A stretch of 13,757 nt of DNA, taken from JBFWIL01 sp050256015 (GTDB taxonomy: Bacteria; Bacteroidota; Bacteroidia; Bacteroidales; Prolixibacteraceae). Location: NCBI GenBank assembly GCA_050256015.1, contig JBFWIL010000050.1:1-13757 (forward strand). Direction: 5' to 3'. Shown here in pieces: positions 1 to 7,481 of this stretch (position 1 is the first letter of the stretch; each line of letters begins with the position of its first letter). Position numbers and translations under genes: made by a program. Under the pieces are notes generated by a model. The model had not been told where the DNA came from. It ran no database searches and saw only the letters and a list, made by a program, of their open reading frames with translations.

Positions 1-803
1 GTGAGAGACATCCAGATCATCAGCACTGTGTTTTTCTGTCCCAGTCCCTGTGTCCCGGCAACCGGTTCACCATACCGCACCCCCAGCTTATGCCCGAGAA
101 AGAACTGAAGCATGCAGGACAGGACAGCCACACCGGCCAGTCCGGCTTCCGTCATCCATCCGGATGTTCCACGGCTGACGAGAAAAGCGGTAGCACGCCC
201 CATAACCAGGACCATGGCTGTTACCCAGAGATAATAGGAAACAGACTGCCGGTCCCGGACAACCGCATGCAGGCGGGGTACAAACCGGCGAAGTAGAAAA
301 GCCAGAACAAGGGGCATCAATAGCAGGGGAAAAATCTGCTTCCCGACCAACCAGACGGAAGCAAAAAAGGAAAGCTCCGTATGTGTGCCAATCAGAGAAA
401 AGACAAAAGGGGAAAGCAGGGCCACAGCCAGACTGCTGAGCAAACTGTAAGTGATCACAGCAGAAATGCTGCCCCCAAGCATGGCGGCAATAACCGGCGC
501 CGCCGTTGCCGTAGGCCCGAAAAAGCAGATGAAGGCCCCCTGGGCAAACAGCGGGTTCAGCCTGAAGAGCAGCAGATAGGCCAGCGCTGCCAGCAACAGC
601 TGCACGACCAGCATGCGAAAATGCATTGGCCCGGGCTTCAGCTCCCCCGGAGAAATCCGGCAGTAAGGAATCAGTAACATAACAAAAATCAACCAGGGGA
701 TCACGCCGTTCAGCATAGCGGTTACCGCCGGAAACGAAAGCCCGAACGCCACGCCTGTAAGCATGGCCACCGGCAATAAATTGGTTTTGGCTTGCTGTGT
801 CAT
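1..803 (-). CDS. BASS-type (bile acid:Na+ symporter-like) membrane transporter, C-terminus cut by window edge
   Basis: The minus-strand frame opens at ATG 803 (MTQQAKTNLL...) and stays open for 267 codons until the window ends, so the C-terminus is missing. The protein is strongly hydrophobic, with about eight candidate membrane segments: near residues 11-27, 33-48, 64-82, 86-110, 114-137, 146-170, 188-208 and 218-236. The signature stretches FFGPTATAAPVIAAMLGG (about 94-111) and GLGQKNTVLMIW (about 253-264) resemble the two crossover regions of the BASS fold, which couple Na+ binding to uptake of organic anions. The substrate cannot be read from the sequence: bile acids, keto-acids, pantoate and arsenite are all handled by relatives. 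The gene lies 66 bp downstream of a tRNA on the same strand, after a terminator, and no separate promoter is evident. The fold-level call is fairly sure; the transported compound is unknown. Confidence 0.7.
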   Translation of the reverse strand, partial: MTQQAKTNLLPVAMLTGVAFGLSFPAVTAMLNGVIPWLIFVMLLIPYCRISPGELKPGPMHFRMLVVQLLLAALAYLLLFRLNPLFAQGAFICFFGPTATAAPVIAAMLGGSISAVITYSLLSSLAVALLSPFVFSLIGTHTELSFFASVWLVGKQIFPLLLMPLVLAFLLRRFVPRLHAVVRDRQSVSYYLWVTAMVLVMGRATAFLVSRGTSGWMTEAGLAGVAVLSCMLQFFLGHKLGVRYGEPVAGTQGLGQKNTVLMIWMSL

Positions 804-823
804 ACCGGGAAGCAATTTACGGC

Positions 824-860
824 AAAAAAAATCGCAACCATCCGAAAGACAATCGCGATT
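824..860 (-). terminator. Intrinsic terminator downstream of tRNA-Val
   Basis: On the minus strand the arms AATCGC (860-855) and GCGATT (835-830) can pair across a 19-nt loop. They are followed immediately by a run of eight T (831-824, sharing the last T of the stem). It lies 10 bp past the tRNA 3' end and just before the transporter gene, so it most likely ends tRNA transcription. Confidence 0.6.
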
Positions 861-869
861 ACACTTTTG

Positions 870-944
870 TGGGCGGTGAGGGATTCGAACCCCCGACCCT
901 CTGGGTGTAAACCAGATGCTCTGAACCAACTGAGCTAACCGCCC
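870..944 (-). tRNA. tRNA-Val, anticodon UAC
   Basis: A complete cloverleaf can be drawn on the minus strand starting at 944. The 7-bp acceptor stem is GGGCGGT with ACCGCCC, the D-stem is GCTC/GAGC, and the anticodon stem is TCTGG/CCAGA with loop TTTACAC. The variable loop is 5 nt, and the T-arm carries the TTCGAAT loop. The anticodon TAC lies at 909-907 and reads GUA-type valine codons. The discriminator base is A at 870. The next bases are CAA rather than CCA, so the CCA tail is not encoded and must be added enzymatically. The gene stands alone, with its own promoter and terminator. Confidence 0.97.
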
Positions 945-981
945 TTTTTACCTGAACCTCTGCCTTTCTTCAAAGGCGATG

Positions 982-1011
982 CAAATATAATTCTTTTTTT
1001 TCTCCGTCAAA
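982..1011 (-). promoter_or_regulatory. Bacteroidota-type promoter for tRNA-Val
   Basis: On the minus strand TTTG (1011-1008) is followed after 18 nt by TATATTTG (989-982). This matches the primary sigma factor consensus of Bacteroides, TTTG at -33 and TAnnTTTG at -7. Transcription would start near 975, about 30 nt before the tRNA. That leader holds a perfect 6-bp hairpin, GCCTTT-GAAG-AAAGGC (977-962). Confidence 0.75.
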
Positions 1012-1048
1012 AGGAAAGCAAAAAAAAATGTCAGATCGGGCAAAAACC

Positions 1049-2374
1049 TTACAATGCAGCTGTTTCATTACAGAAAGTCAAAAAATCGGCCACCACAAAG
1101 GAACTGCCTCCGACAAAGACCAGATCGGCCGGATCGGCCCGGCGCAACGCCTCGGCCACGGCTTTCTTCACGTCAGGATAAGTTGTTCCCTGCAATCCGG
1201 CTTTCCTGGCCATTTGCTGCAGCATTACCGGATCCAGGGCCCGGGGAATAGCCGCCCGGGTAAAGTAATAAACCGCATCAGACGGCAGCAGCCGTAACAC
1301 CTTCCCTACTTCCTTGTCGCTCACCATACCAAAAACCACATGCAGCCTTTTCCTGGGTGTCTGCTGCAATTGTTCCACAACCTGACGGATACCCCCCTCG
1401 TTGTGGCCCGTATCACAAACAACCATTGGCCTGTGTCCGGCAATCTCCCATCGGCCCCGCAGACCCGTATTCGCCCGCACACGTTGCAAGCCACGGTAAA
1501 CAGCCTCCCTATCAACTTTCCAGTTCTGCTTACGCAAAATATCCAGCCCCTGGAGCACCCCGGCCAGGTTATACCGCTGGTAGCTGCCCAGCAAGTCGGT
1601 CTTCAGATCCGGACAGGAGGGAAGGAACTGAAAAACCTGCAATCCGTCGGTTGTCTGCATGACATACGCTGCCCGGTAATGCTGATCTGCAAACCAGATC
1701 GGACTCCCGGTTTCCCGGGCTTTTCGCACAAATACCGGAGCGCTTTCCGGATTCGTCTCGGAAACCACCACCGGCACACCGGGTTTAATGATGCCGGCCT
1801 TTTCAGCGGCAATAAGCGGAACGGTATTACCCAGCAGCGCAGTATGATCCACACTTATGTTGGTGATAAGCGATAGCTCCGGACTGATGATGTTGGTGGA
1901 ATCGAGCCTTCCACCCAGTCCTACTTCCACCACAGCCAGCTCCACCCTGCAGCGTTTGAAATGATCAAAAGCCATGGCCACGGTCAGCTCAAAAAAGGAA
2001 GGCTCCAATCTCCGGGTCTTATTCATATGCAGGAAATGTTCCACAAAACGCATCACCTCTCCTTCGGAAATCATTTCCCCGTTGACCCGGATCCGCTCCC
2101 GGAAATCCACCAAATGGGGCGAAGTATATAGTCCCACCCTGTACCCGGCCTCCTGCAGCACGGAAGCCAGCATATGGGCCACCGAGCCCTTGCCGTTCGT
2201 GCCCGCCACATGAATGCTTTTAAACTGCCGGTGGGGATGACCGAACATGCGGTCCAGCGCCAAGGTATTGTCAAGCGTATTTTTATAAGCCGCAGCTCCC
2301 GTACGCTGAAACATGGGAAGCTGGCCGTATAAAAAATCAAGTACCTCCGAATAACCTTTCTTCTGTTTATTCAT
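1049..2374 (-). CDS. folC: Bifunctional dihydrofolate synthase / folylpolyglutamate synthase
   Basis: This cytoplasmic Mur-ligase-family enzyme makes dihydrofolate from dihydropteroate and L-glutamate, and adds further glutamates to folates, using ATP. The 441-residue length is normal. Visible motifs are the P-loop GTNGKGS (58-64), TSPHLVDFRERI (84-95), VVEVGLGGRLDSTN (148-161), ISVDHTALLGNT (173-184), EKAGIIKPG (191-199), TGLRGRWE (303-310) and the C-terminal-domain motif DTGHNEGG (321-328). The last stands where other groups have DGAHN; the Thr-Gly variant is, to my knowledge, common in Bacteroidota. The start MNKQKKGYSE is preceded by an A/T-rich leader with no Shine-Dalgarno. It is divergent from the PIN-PhoH gene (248 bp apart), and the tRNA lies downstream on the same strand. 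A T-run (1028-1021) lies past the stop, but I see no stem to go with it. Dual activity is inferred from single-copy homologues. Confidence 0.95.
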   Translation of the reverse strand: MNKQKKGYSEVLDFLYGQLPMFQRTGAAAYKNTLDNTLALDRMFGHPHRQFKSIHVAGTNGKGSVAHMLASVLQEAGYRVGLYTSPHLVDFRERIRVNGEMISEGEVMRFVEHFLHMNKTRRLEPSFFELTVAMAFDHFKRCRVELAVVEVGLGGRLDSTNIISPELSLITNISVDHTALLGNTVPLIAAEKAGIIKPGVPVVVSETNPESAPVFVRKARETGSPIWFADQHYRAAYVMQTTDGLQVFQFLPSCPDLKTDLLGSYQRYNLAGVLQGLDILRKQNWKVDREAVYRGLQRVRANTGLRGRWEIAGHRPMVVCDTGHNEGGIRQVVEQLQQTPRKRLHVVFGMVSDKEVGKVLRLLPSDAVYYFTRAAIPRALDPVMLQQMARKAGLQGTTYPDVKKAVAEALRRADPADLVFVGGSSFVVADFLTFCNETAAL

Positions 2375-2622
2375 GGTTTAAAATTAATTATTTTTTAGCG
2401 GTAACTCATGTAACTCCCTTTTAATCTCTCTCCTTTGTGTAGAAAGATTCTGCATGGTCGTTTCATCTGGTTATTTTTTCAATTTAATCGAGTAAAACTT
2501 TCGTACCAGGCTTATTTTTTGATATTACTGCCAAGGAACTTGTCTGCCATTCTTTTTATGACCGGCTCGCTGACGGAATCCGTTTATTTTTCTTACTTTT
2601 AGAAAAATCTAATACAAGCGAG
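2375..2622. other. Divergent intergenic region, folC / PIN-PhoH
   Basis: This 248-bp A/T-rich spacer separates two divergent genes and should hold both promoters. The only -7-like match I find is TACTTTTA (2594-2601, plus strand), one mismatch from TAnnTTTG, 22 bp before the PIN-PhoH start and without a clear TTTG upstream. No matching element was found for folC. A 23-codon minus-strand ORF (2455-2384) ends 9 bp before folC and may be chance. Confidence 0.4.
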
Positions 2623-3954
2623 ATGGCAAATTCCAAACTGACCAAGATTTTCGTGCTCGACACTAATGTTATTCTGCACGACCATACCTGTATTTACCAG
2701 TTCAAAGATAACGATATCATTCTTCCGATTACCGTACTGGAAGAACTGGATAAATTTAAAAAAGGAAACGATCAGATTAATTTCCAGGCCCGGGAGTTTG
2801 TACGCATACTCGACAATATTGTTGGAGAAAAGCTGTTCAACGGAGGAATCAAGCTGGGAACAGGAATGGGCAAGCTGATCATCGCCACAGGCAAACCCTT
2901 CTCGGAGAACATGAAACTGTCTTTTAAGGATGACATCCCCGACCACAGGATACTGGCCATAGCCGACTCTGTTTCCCGGGAAAATCCCAGGCGTCCTACC
3001 ATTCTCGTGTCAAAAGACATGAACCTGCGCATGAAAGCCAAGTCGCTGGGCATTATGGCGGAAGACTATAAAAACGACAAAATCAAGGATCCGCATGTAT
3101 TCGAAAAATCGATTACGGAACTGGAGGATTTTAAAGACAGCCTGATTGATTTGCTGTACAACGAAGGATCTTTTCCCCTGGAAGAAATGAAACCGGACAA
3201 TTCACCCGGAGCCAATAAATTTTTCATACTCAAGGGAAATAAATCGAGCGTACTGGCCCGCTTTGATCAAAACACCTCCCGCGTGGTACGTGTCGAAAAA
3301 AAAAATGCATACGGCATCAAGCCGCGCAACGCAGAACAGACTTTCAGCCTGAGCGCCCTGCTCGACCCGGAAGTAAAGCTGGTTTCGCTCACAGGCAAGG
3401 CCGGAACCGGGAAAACCCTGCTGGCCCTTGCTGCCGCCCTGGAACAGCATAAGTTGTATGAACAGATCCTGCTGGCCCGTCCCATCGTGGCGCTGAGCAA
3501 CAAAGATCTGGGCTACCTCCCCGGGGATGCCTCGGAAAAGATCAGCCCTTACATGCAACCCCTGTTTGATAATCTTTCGGTAATCAAACACGCCTTTAAT
3601 CCGCGCAGCCAGGAATACCTGAAAATTGAAGAACTGCTCAAAGACGAGCGGCTTATCATCACCCCGCTGGCTTATATCCGCGGACGTAGCTTATCAAATT
3701 CCTTCTTTATCGTTGACGAAGCCCAAAACCTGACCCCTCACGAGATCAAGACCATCATCACCCGGGCCGGAGAAGGAACCAAAATGGTGTTTACAGGCGA
3801 CCTGCAACAAATCGACTCGCCTTACCTGGATATGAAATCGAACGGACTGGCTTACATGACCGACAAAATGCGCAGCCAGGAGCTGTTCGCCCATGTCAAC
3901 CTGGTAAAAGGCGAACGCAGCTACCTGGCCGAACTTGCCAGCGACCTGCTCTGA
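2623..3954 (+). CDS. PIN domain-PhoH ATPase fusion (PhoH2/YlaK type)
   Basis: A probable cytoplasmic RNA-processing enzyme with an N-terminal PIN ribonuclease domain and a C-terminal PhoH domain (P-loop ATPase/helicase-like). In the PIN part (about 7-150) acidic residues sit in the expected places: D13 in VLDTNVILHD, E40/E41 in VLEELDKFKK, and D132 in SKDMNLRMKA. A linker with a small beta-rich segment (about 195-235) precedes the PhoH ATPase. That domain has Walker A GKAGTGKT (258-265), Walker B FFIVDEAQN (361-369) and the sensor-like TGDLQQID (391-398). The 443-residue length fits the family, and all key residues seem present. Mycobacterial PhoH2 is reported to be an RNA helicase/RNase; applying that role here is inference. 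It is first in a plus-strand run but 174 bp from the next gene, so it is probably monocistronic. The start was chosen at MANSKLTKIF, immediately before the first PIN strand. Confidence 0.93.
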   Translation: MANSKLTKIFVLDTNVILHDHTCIYQFKDNDIILPITVLEELDKFKKGNDQINFQAREFVRILDNIVGEKLFNGGIKLGTGMGKLIIATGKPFSENMKLSFKDDIPDHRILAIADSVSRENPRRPTILVSKDMNLRMKAKSLGIMAEDYKNDKIKDPHVFEKSITELEDFKDSLIDLLYNEGSFPLEEMKPDNSPGANKFFILKGNKSSVLARFDQNTSRVVRVEKKNAYGIKPRNAEQTFSLSALLDPEVKLVSLTGKAGTGKTLLALAAALEQHKLYEQILLARPIVALSNKDLGYLPGDASEKISPYMQPLFDNLSVIKHAFNPRSQEYLKIEELLKDERLIITPLAYIRGRSLSNSFFIVDEAQNLTPHEIKTIITRAGEGTKMVFTGDLQQIDSPYLDMKSNGLAYMTDKMRSQELFAHVNLVKGERSYLAELASDLL

Positions 3955-4128
3955 TCCATTTGCCAAATCCGTATTTTCCTGCGAAATTCGCAGCTGCCGA
4001 CCGCCTGCCGTCAGTGCATAAAAGCAGGCAGTGGTACTTATGGTTCCGTGCAAAGATGAAAAGTGCCGAACCGTGTACAAAAACCGGGAATCAACATCTT
4101 ATAGATATTATAACCAAACAACAATACC
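3955..4128 (+). repeat. Intergenic inverted repeats after the PIN-PhoH gene
   Basis: Two hairpin-forming stretches follow the stop codon. The first is CTGCG-AAATT-CGCAG (3979-3993). The second pairs GCCTGC (4003-4008) with GCAGGC (4024-4029) over a 15-nt loop. CTGCC (3994-3998) can also pair with GGCAG (4027-4031), giving alternative folds. Neither has a T-run after it, so a simple intrinsic terminator is not supported. A dispersed REP-like element is possible but cannot be judged from one copy. The rest of the spacer is an A/T-rich leader with no Shine-Dalgarno. Confidence 0.45.
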
Positions 4129-4920
4129 ATGCATTTACAGGCCATCTGTACAGAAATCGGGCAAATTGCCCGGGAAGCCGGACAGTTCATCCGGGAAGAG
4201 CGGCTAAAAATCTGTCCGCAGGATATAGAAATAAAAGGAAAAGCCAGTCTGGTAACCTATGTAGACAAAACAGCCGAAAAAATGATTGTGGAACGGCTCC
4301 GCCGACTGATGCCCGAAGCCGGTTTTATCACAGAAGAAGGCACGGCCGGGGAACAGGGCGAAAAATGGAAATGGGTGGTAGATCCGCTGGACGGAACCAC
4401 CAATTTCATTCACGGCATCTTTCCTCATTCGGTCTCCATCGGACTGGTCAGGGGAGAAGAACCTGTTGCCGGCGTGGTATATGAAGTCGGACAGAACGAA
4501 CTCTTCTCTGCTTGGGAGGACGGGGGGGCCTGGCTGAACGGAAAATCGGTCCGGGTATCCGATGCAGCAAAACACGAAGATGTTTTGCTGGCCACCGGCT
4601 TTCCCTATTACAATTTTGACATGCTGGGCCGGTACCTCCGCCTGCTCGAATTTTTCATGGTTGAAACCCAGGGGATGCGCCGTATGGGGTCAGCAGCCGT
4701 GGACCTGGCTTATGTAGCCTGCGGACGTTATGACGGGTTCTTTGAACATGCGCTGCATCCCTGGGACATTGCCGCGGGAATCATCCTTGTCCGGGAAGCC
4801 GGAGGAAAGTTAAGCGATTTTAAAGGAGGCCCGAATTATTTCTTCGGGAAGGAAATCGTAGCCGCCAATAAAGCCTATTTCCCGGAATTCTTCGGGAAGG
4901 TTAACGAATTTCTGGGCTGA
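4129..4920 (+). CDS. suhB: Inositol monophosphatase family protein
   Basis: A Mg2+-dependent, Li+-sensitive-type sugar phosphatase fold of 263 residues, the normal length. The metal-binding residues of the family are all visible: D46 in VTYVDK, the EE pair at 69-70, D85 and D88 in DPLDGT (85-90) and D213 in WDIAAG (212-217). GSAAVDLAYVACGRYDGFFE (187-206) is the conserved C-terminal-half motif. The likely reaction is hydrolysis of myo-inositol-1-phosphate or a similar sugar phosphate. Relatives also act as 3'(2'),5'-bisphosphate nucleotidases or histidinol-phosphatases, so the substrate is uncertain. The symbol is by family resemblance; the transcription-related role of E. coli SuhB should not be assumed. 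Translation starts at MHLQAICTEI in an A/T-rich leader. It may begin a loose operon with the 155-residue protein (63 bp), the glycosyltransferase (13 bp) and the transporter (6 bp). Confidence 0.92.
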   Translation: MHLQAICTEIGQIAREAGQFIREERLKICPQDIEIKGKASLVTYVDKTAEKMIVERLRRLMPEAGFITEEGTAGEQGEKWKWVVDPLDGTTNFIHGIFPHSVSIGLVRGEEPVAGVVYEVGQNELFSAWEDGGAWLNGKSVRVSDAAKHEDVLLATGFPYYNFDMLGRYLRLLEFFMVETQGMRRMGSAAVDLAYVACGRYDGFFEHALHPWDIAAGIILVREAGGKLSDFKGGPNYFFGKEIVAANKAYFPEFFGKVNEFLG

Positions 4921-4983
4921 TTGGCTCGCCTTGTTGGACATTGTCCGGCAATGCAGTAACTTGCATCAAAAAGTAAATGCCGT

Positions 4984-5451
4984 ATGGCTGAAAAAGAAAT
5001 CTCTCTGCTCCGGCAGCAACGTGAAAAGCTTTCCGGACAAAACTTCGACCTGGAAGGCTGGAAAAAACAGACCATCTTGCTGTTGCAGCGGATTTTCGGC
5101 AATGATCATCCGGTTGTTGCCATGGTCGGCGAACTGAAACACGATTATTCCAGCTGGCATCTGCGCGATGTAACCGGCAATAAGGAAGCTGACGATCCGT
5201 TGCGGATACAGGCCCGGCAAATTCTGGATGCTGCCCTTACCGAACTGGAAACGCTGGGGACTCCGGGAGCAAAAGAAAAACAAATAATCTGGGACCTCCT
5301 GGAAGAAGTGCTGACCGGGAAACAGTTAAAGGAGCTGCACGGGCTGGTTGCAGACAAGGGAAATGAGCAACAGGGGAAAATCCGGAACCTGCTTGGTCAG
5401 CTAAAGAAGGAAGAACTGGCCGGCATCATCGTGAATCTGCTGGCACGCTGA
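4984..5451 (+). CDS. Uncharacterised 155-residue helical protein
   Basis: I do not recognise a named family. The protein is soluble and highly charged, with no signal peptide, membrane segment or Cys pair, and looks all-helical. The N-terminal half (about 1-100) has FDLEGWKKQTILLLQRIFG (20-38), then YSSWHLRDVTG (55-65), then DPLRIQARQILDAALTELE (70-88). This pattern of aromatic and charged positions seems familiar from unannotated Bacteroidota proteins, an impression only. The C-terminal third (about 92-155) has two amphipathic helices and reads like a separate small helical domain. Codon use and base composition resemble the neighbours. It lies 63 bp after the phosphatase and 13 bp before the glycosyltransferase, which suggests co-transcription but does not reveal a job. 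The frame is surely coding; the function is unknown. Confidence 0.85.
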   Translation: MAEKEISLLRQQREKLSGQNFDLEGWKKQTILLLQRIFGNDHPVVAMVGELKHDYSSWHLRDVTGNKEADDPLRIQARQILDAALTELETLGTPGAKEKQIIWDLLEEVLTGKQLKELHGLVADKGNEQQGKIRNLLGQLKKEELAGIIVNLLAR

Positions 5452-5452
5452 A

Positions 5453-5460
5453 TATCTTTG
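5453..5460 (+). promoter_or_regulatory. Possible -7 box (TATCTTTG) against the glycosyltransferase start
   Basis: TATCTTTG fits TAnnTTTG exactly and lies 4 bp before the ATG at 5465, just after the previous stop. Transcription from it would begin at or within a few bases of the ATG, giving a leaderless message. No TTTG was found at the -33 distance, so it may be chance. Confidence 0.35.
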
Positions 5461-5464
5461 CGGC

Positions 5465-6502
5465 ATGAACACAGCAAACGTTGCTATAGTTATTCTCAAC
5501 TGGAACGGGGAAAAACTGCTTAACCGGTTCCTGCCTTCGGTGCTGGCACACAGCCGGCAGAAAGGCGTGGATGTGATTGTGGCCGACAACGGTTCCGATG
5601 ACAATTCTCTTTCCCTCCTCCGCAAATGCTTTCCGGAAGTCCGGCTGCTGAAACTTTACATGAATCAGGGTTTTGCCCGGGGTTACAACCAGGCGCTGAA
5701 ACAGGTAAAAACCGATTACTATATCCTGCTGAACTCCGATGTGGAAGTCAGCCCAAACTGGATCACTCCGCTGATCCGGCCGATGGAAGAAGATCCTTCC
5801 GTAGCAGCCGTTCAACCCAAGATACTGAGCTGGCACAAAAAGAATGAATTTGAATATGCCGGGGCTGCCGGCGGTTTTATCGACAAACAGGGATTTCCCT
5901 TTTGTCGTGGCCGCATTCTGAATGTCACCGAGAAAGACCAAGGACAGTATGACCGGCTCATTCCTGTTTTCTGGGCCAGCGGAGCCTGCATGGCTATCCG
6001 GTCCCGGGCATTCCGGGAAGCCGGGGGCTTTGATCCGGACTTCTGGGCACATATGGAAGAGATCGATCTTTGCTGGAGAATGAAAAACAAGGGATACCGG
6101 ATCCTCTGCACTCCATTCAGTACCGTTTACCATTTGGGCGGGGGATCGCTCTCCTACGACAACCCGAAAAAACTGTACCTGAACTTTCGCAACAGTCTGT
6201 TCATGCTGGTTAAAAACCTCCCCCCGGGCAAACTGGCAAAGGTTTTACTTCCCCGCATGATTCTGGACGGCGCGGCAGCCCTGAAATTTCTGACAGAAGG
6301 AAATCTCAGCGGATTTGGCAGCGTATGGAAAGCTCACCTGGCTTTTTACCTGACGCTGCCCAAACTGATAAAAAAACGCAATGTGCTAATCGCTGCTTCA
6401 AATCCGGTATGGCATCCGGAGATCCTTAACCACAGCCTGATATGGGATTTTTACATACACGGGAAGAAATCCTATACAGAAATTACAGAACATGAAAAAT
6501 AA
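5465..6502 (+). CDS. Family 2 glycosyltransferase (rhamnosyltransferase-like)
   Basis: A GT-A fold enzyme that would move a sugar from a nucleotide-sugar donor onto a glycan or lipid-linked acceptor at the cytoplasmic face of the inner membrane. Motifs are the opening strand VAIVILNWNG (6-15), the nucleotide-binding DNGSDDN (41-47), the metal-binding NSD (90-92, in place of DxD) and the catalytic-region MEEIDLCWR (197-205), followed by the YHLGGGS motif (222-228). Residues about 240-310 form an amphipathic tail that may sit on the membrane. The length of 345 is usual for WbbL/rhamnosyltransferase-like members. No polysaccharide cluster surrounds it, so donor and acceptor cannot be assigned. 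It follows the 155-residue gene by 13 bp and is 6 bp ahead of the cation transporter, consistent with an operon. The start at MNTANVAIVI places the first strand right at the N-terminus, as expected. Confidence 0.93.
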   Translation: MNTANVAIVILNWNGEKLLNRFLPSVLAHSRQKGVDVIVADNGSDDNSLSLLRKCFPEVRLLKLYMNQGFARGYNQALKQVKTDYYILLNSDVEVSPNWITPLIRPMEEDPSVAAVQPKILSWHKKNEFEYAGAAGGFIDKQGFPFCRGRILNVTEKDQGQYDRLIPVFWASGACMAIRSRAFREAGGFDPDFWAHMEEIDLCWRMKNKGYRILCTPFSTVYHLGGGSLSYDNPKKLYLNFRNSLFMLVKNLPPGKLAKVLLPRMILDGAAALKFLTEGNLSGFGSVWKAHLAFYLTLPKLIKKRNVLIAASNPVWHPEILNHSLIWDFYIHGKKSYTEITEHEK

Positions 6503-6508
6503 ATAAGG

Positions 6509-7477
6509 ATGGAAAATGGCATTCTCAACGCCCTTTATGTAGACACAACAAACAAAACCAGCCGGGATATTTCCCCGTTTCCACTGCCGGACCTGAGAAA
6601 TGAACGAGACTATATCTGGCTTCAGCTTAACTTTAGCATGCACGGGACCCGGGAACTCCTTCAGTCTCTTCAGCTGAACGAAACGGTCATCCACGCCATG
6701 ACCAAACCCGAATCCAGACCCCGGGCAAATGCCGGCAGCGATGATCTGCTGCTTGTGCTGCGGGGAATAAACAAAACCCGGGGAGAGAAACCGGAAAATT
6801 CGGTTTCCATACGGATCTTCGCCATGCGAAACCTGATCATAACCTGTCAGAAAAAAAACCTGAAGTCTGTTCAGGATATCCTGGCAGAAATAAAAAACGG
6901 AACTCCTCCTCCTTCCACAGGCGATTTTATTGTCCGGCTAAACGAAAGGCTTGTGATGAACATGAGCAGCACGGTCGAAAACATTGAAGACAGGGCAATA
7001 GCGATGGAAGAACACGTTCTGGAAGAGACCGGCAATGACGGGCAAGCCGACCTGCACCTCATCCGCCGGCAAACCATTCAGTTGAAGCGCTTCCTGATCC
7101 CCCAGCGCGATGCGCTGAACAGACTGCAACTCGAAAAACCCGTATGGATGAGTCTGAAACAACAGTTGCGGCTAAGAGAAGTAAGCGATTACCTCATGCG
7201 TTACCTGGAAGTACTGAACACTGCAAGCGACCTTACAACAGTCAGCATGGACACACTCAGCCAGCGCCAGGATGTACAGCTGAACCAGCGGATTTACCAA
7301 CTTTCACTGGTCGCCTCTCTTTTTCTGCCTCTTGGCTTTCTTACCGGACTGTTCGGGGTAAACCTGTCCGGCATTCCCATGGCTGAAAAGCCGTATGCCT
7401 TTGCTCTGTTTGCAGTCCTGCTGTTCCTGATTTTAATTCTTCTGTTCCTGCTTTTCCGGAGAAAAAAATGGCTGTAA
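6509..7477 (+). CDS. CorA-family divalent cation transporter, ZntB-like
   Basis: A 322-residue inner-membrane protein of the CorA/ZntB superfamily, which forms pentameric channels or transporters for Mg2+, Co2+, Ni2+ or Zn2+. The large N-terminal cytoplasmic domain (1 to about 255) includes ESRPRAN (68-74) and a long stalk helix. It is followed by TM1 (about 263-283), the signature GVN (283-285) then LSGIP, TM2 (about 296-316) and the basic tail RRKKWL. Classical CorA has GMN; here Met is Val and the following residues resemble the GIN-VGGIP type of ZntB. I therefore prefer ZntB-like, where proton-driven Zn2+ transport is reported. Ion choice is inference. Only 6 bp separate it from the glycosyltransferase, and a terminator follows 4 bp after the stop, so it ends that transcription unit. 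Confidence 0.92.
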   Translation: MENGILNALYVDTTNKTSRDISPFPLPDLRNERDYIWLQLNFSMHGTRELLQSLQLNETVIHAMTKPESRPRANAGSDDLLLVLRGINKTRGEKPENSVSIRIFAMRNLIITCQKKNLKSVQDILAEIKNGTPPPSTGDFIVRLNERLVMNMSSTVENIEDRAIAMEEHVLEETGNDGQADLHLIRRQTIQLKRFLIPQRDALNRLQLEKPVWMSLKQQLRLREVSDYLMRYLEVLNTASDLTTVSMDTLSQRQDVQLNQRIYQLSLVASLFLPLGFLTGLFGVNLSGIPMAEKPYAFALFAVLLFLILILLFLLFRRKKWL

Positions 7478-7481
7478 ACAA

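Noticed and set aside
1340..1876. 178-codon plus-strand open frame opposite folC
   Set aside because: Entirely antisense to folC; composition is typical of a shadow frame rich in Pro, His and Gln.
5426..6133. 235-codon minus-strand open frame inside the glycosyltransferase
   Set aside because: Lies opposite a gene with all its family motifs, and its own translation shows no domain-like pattern.
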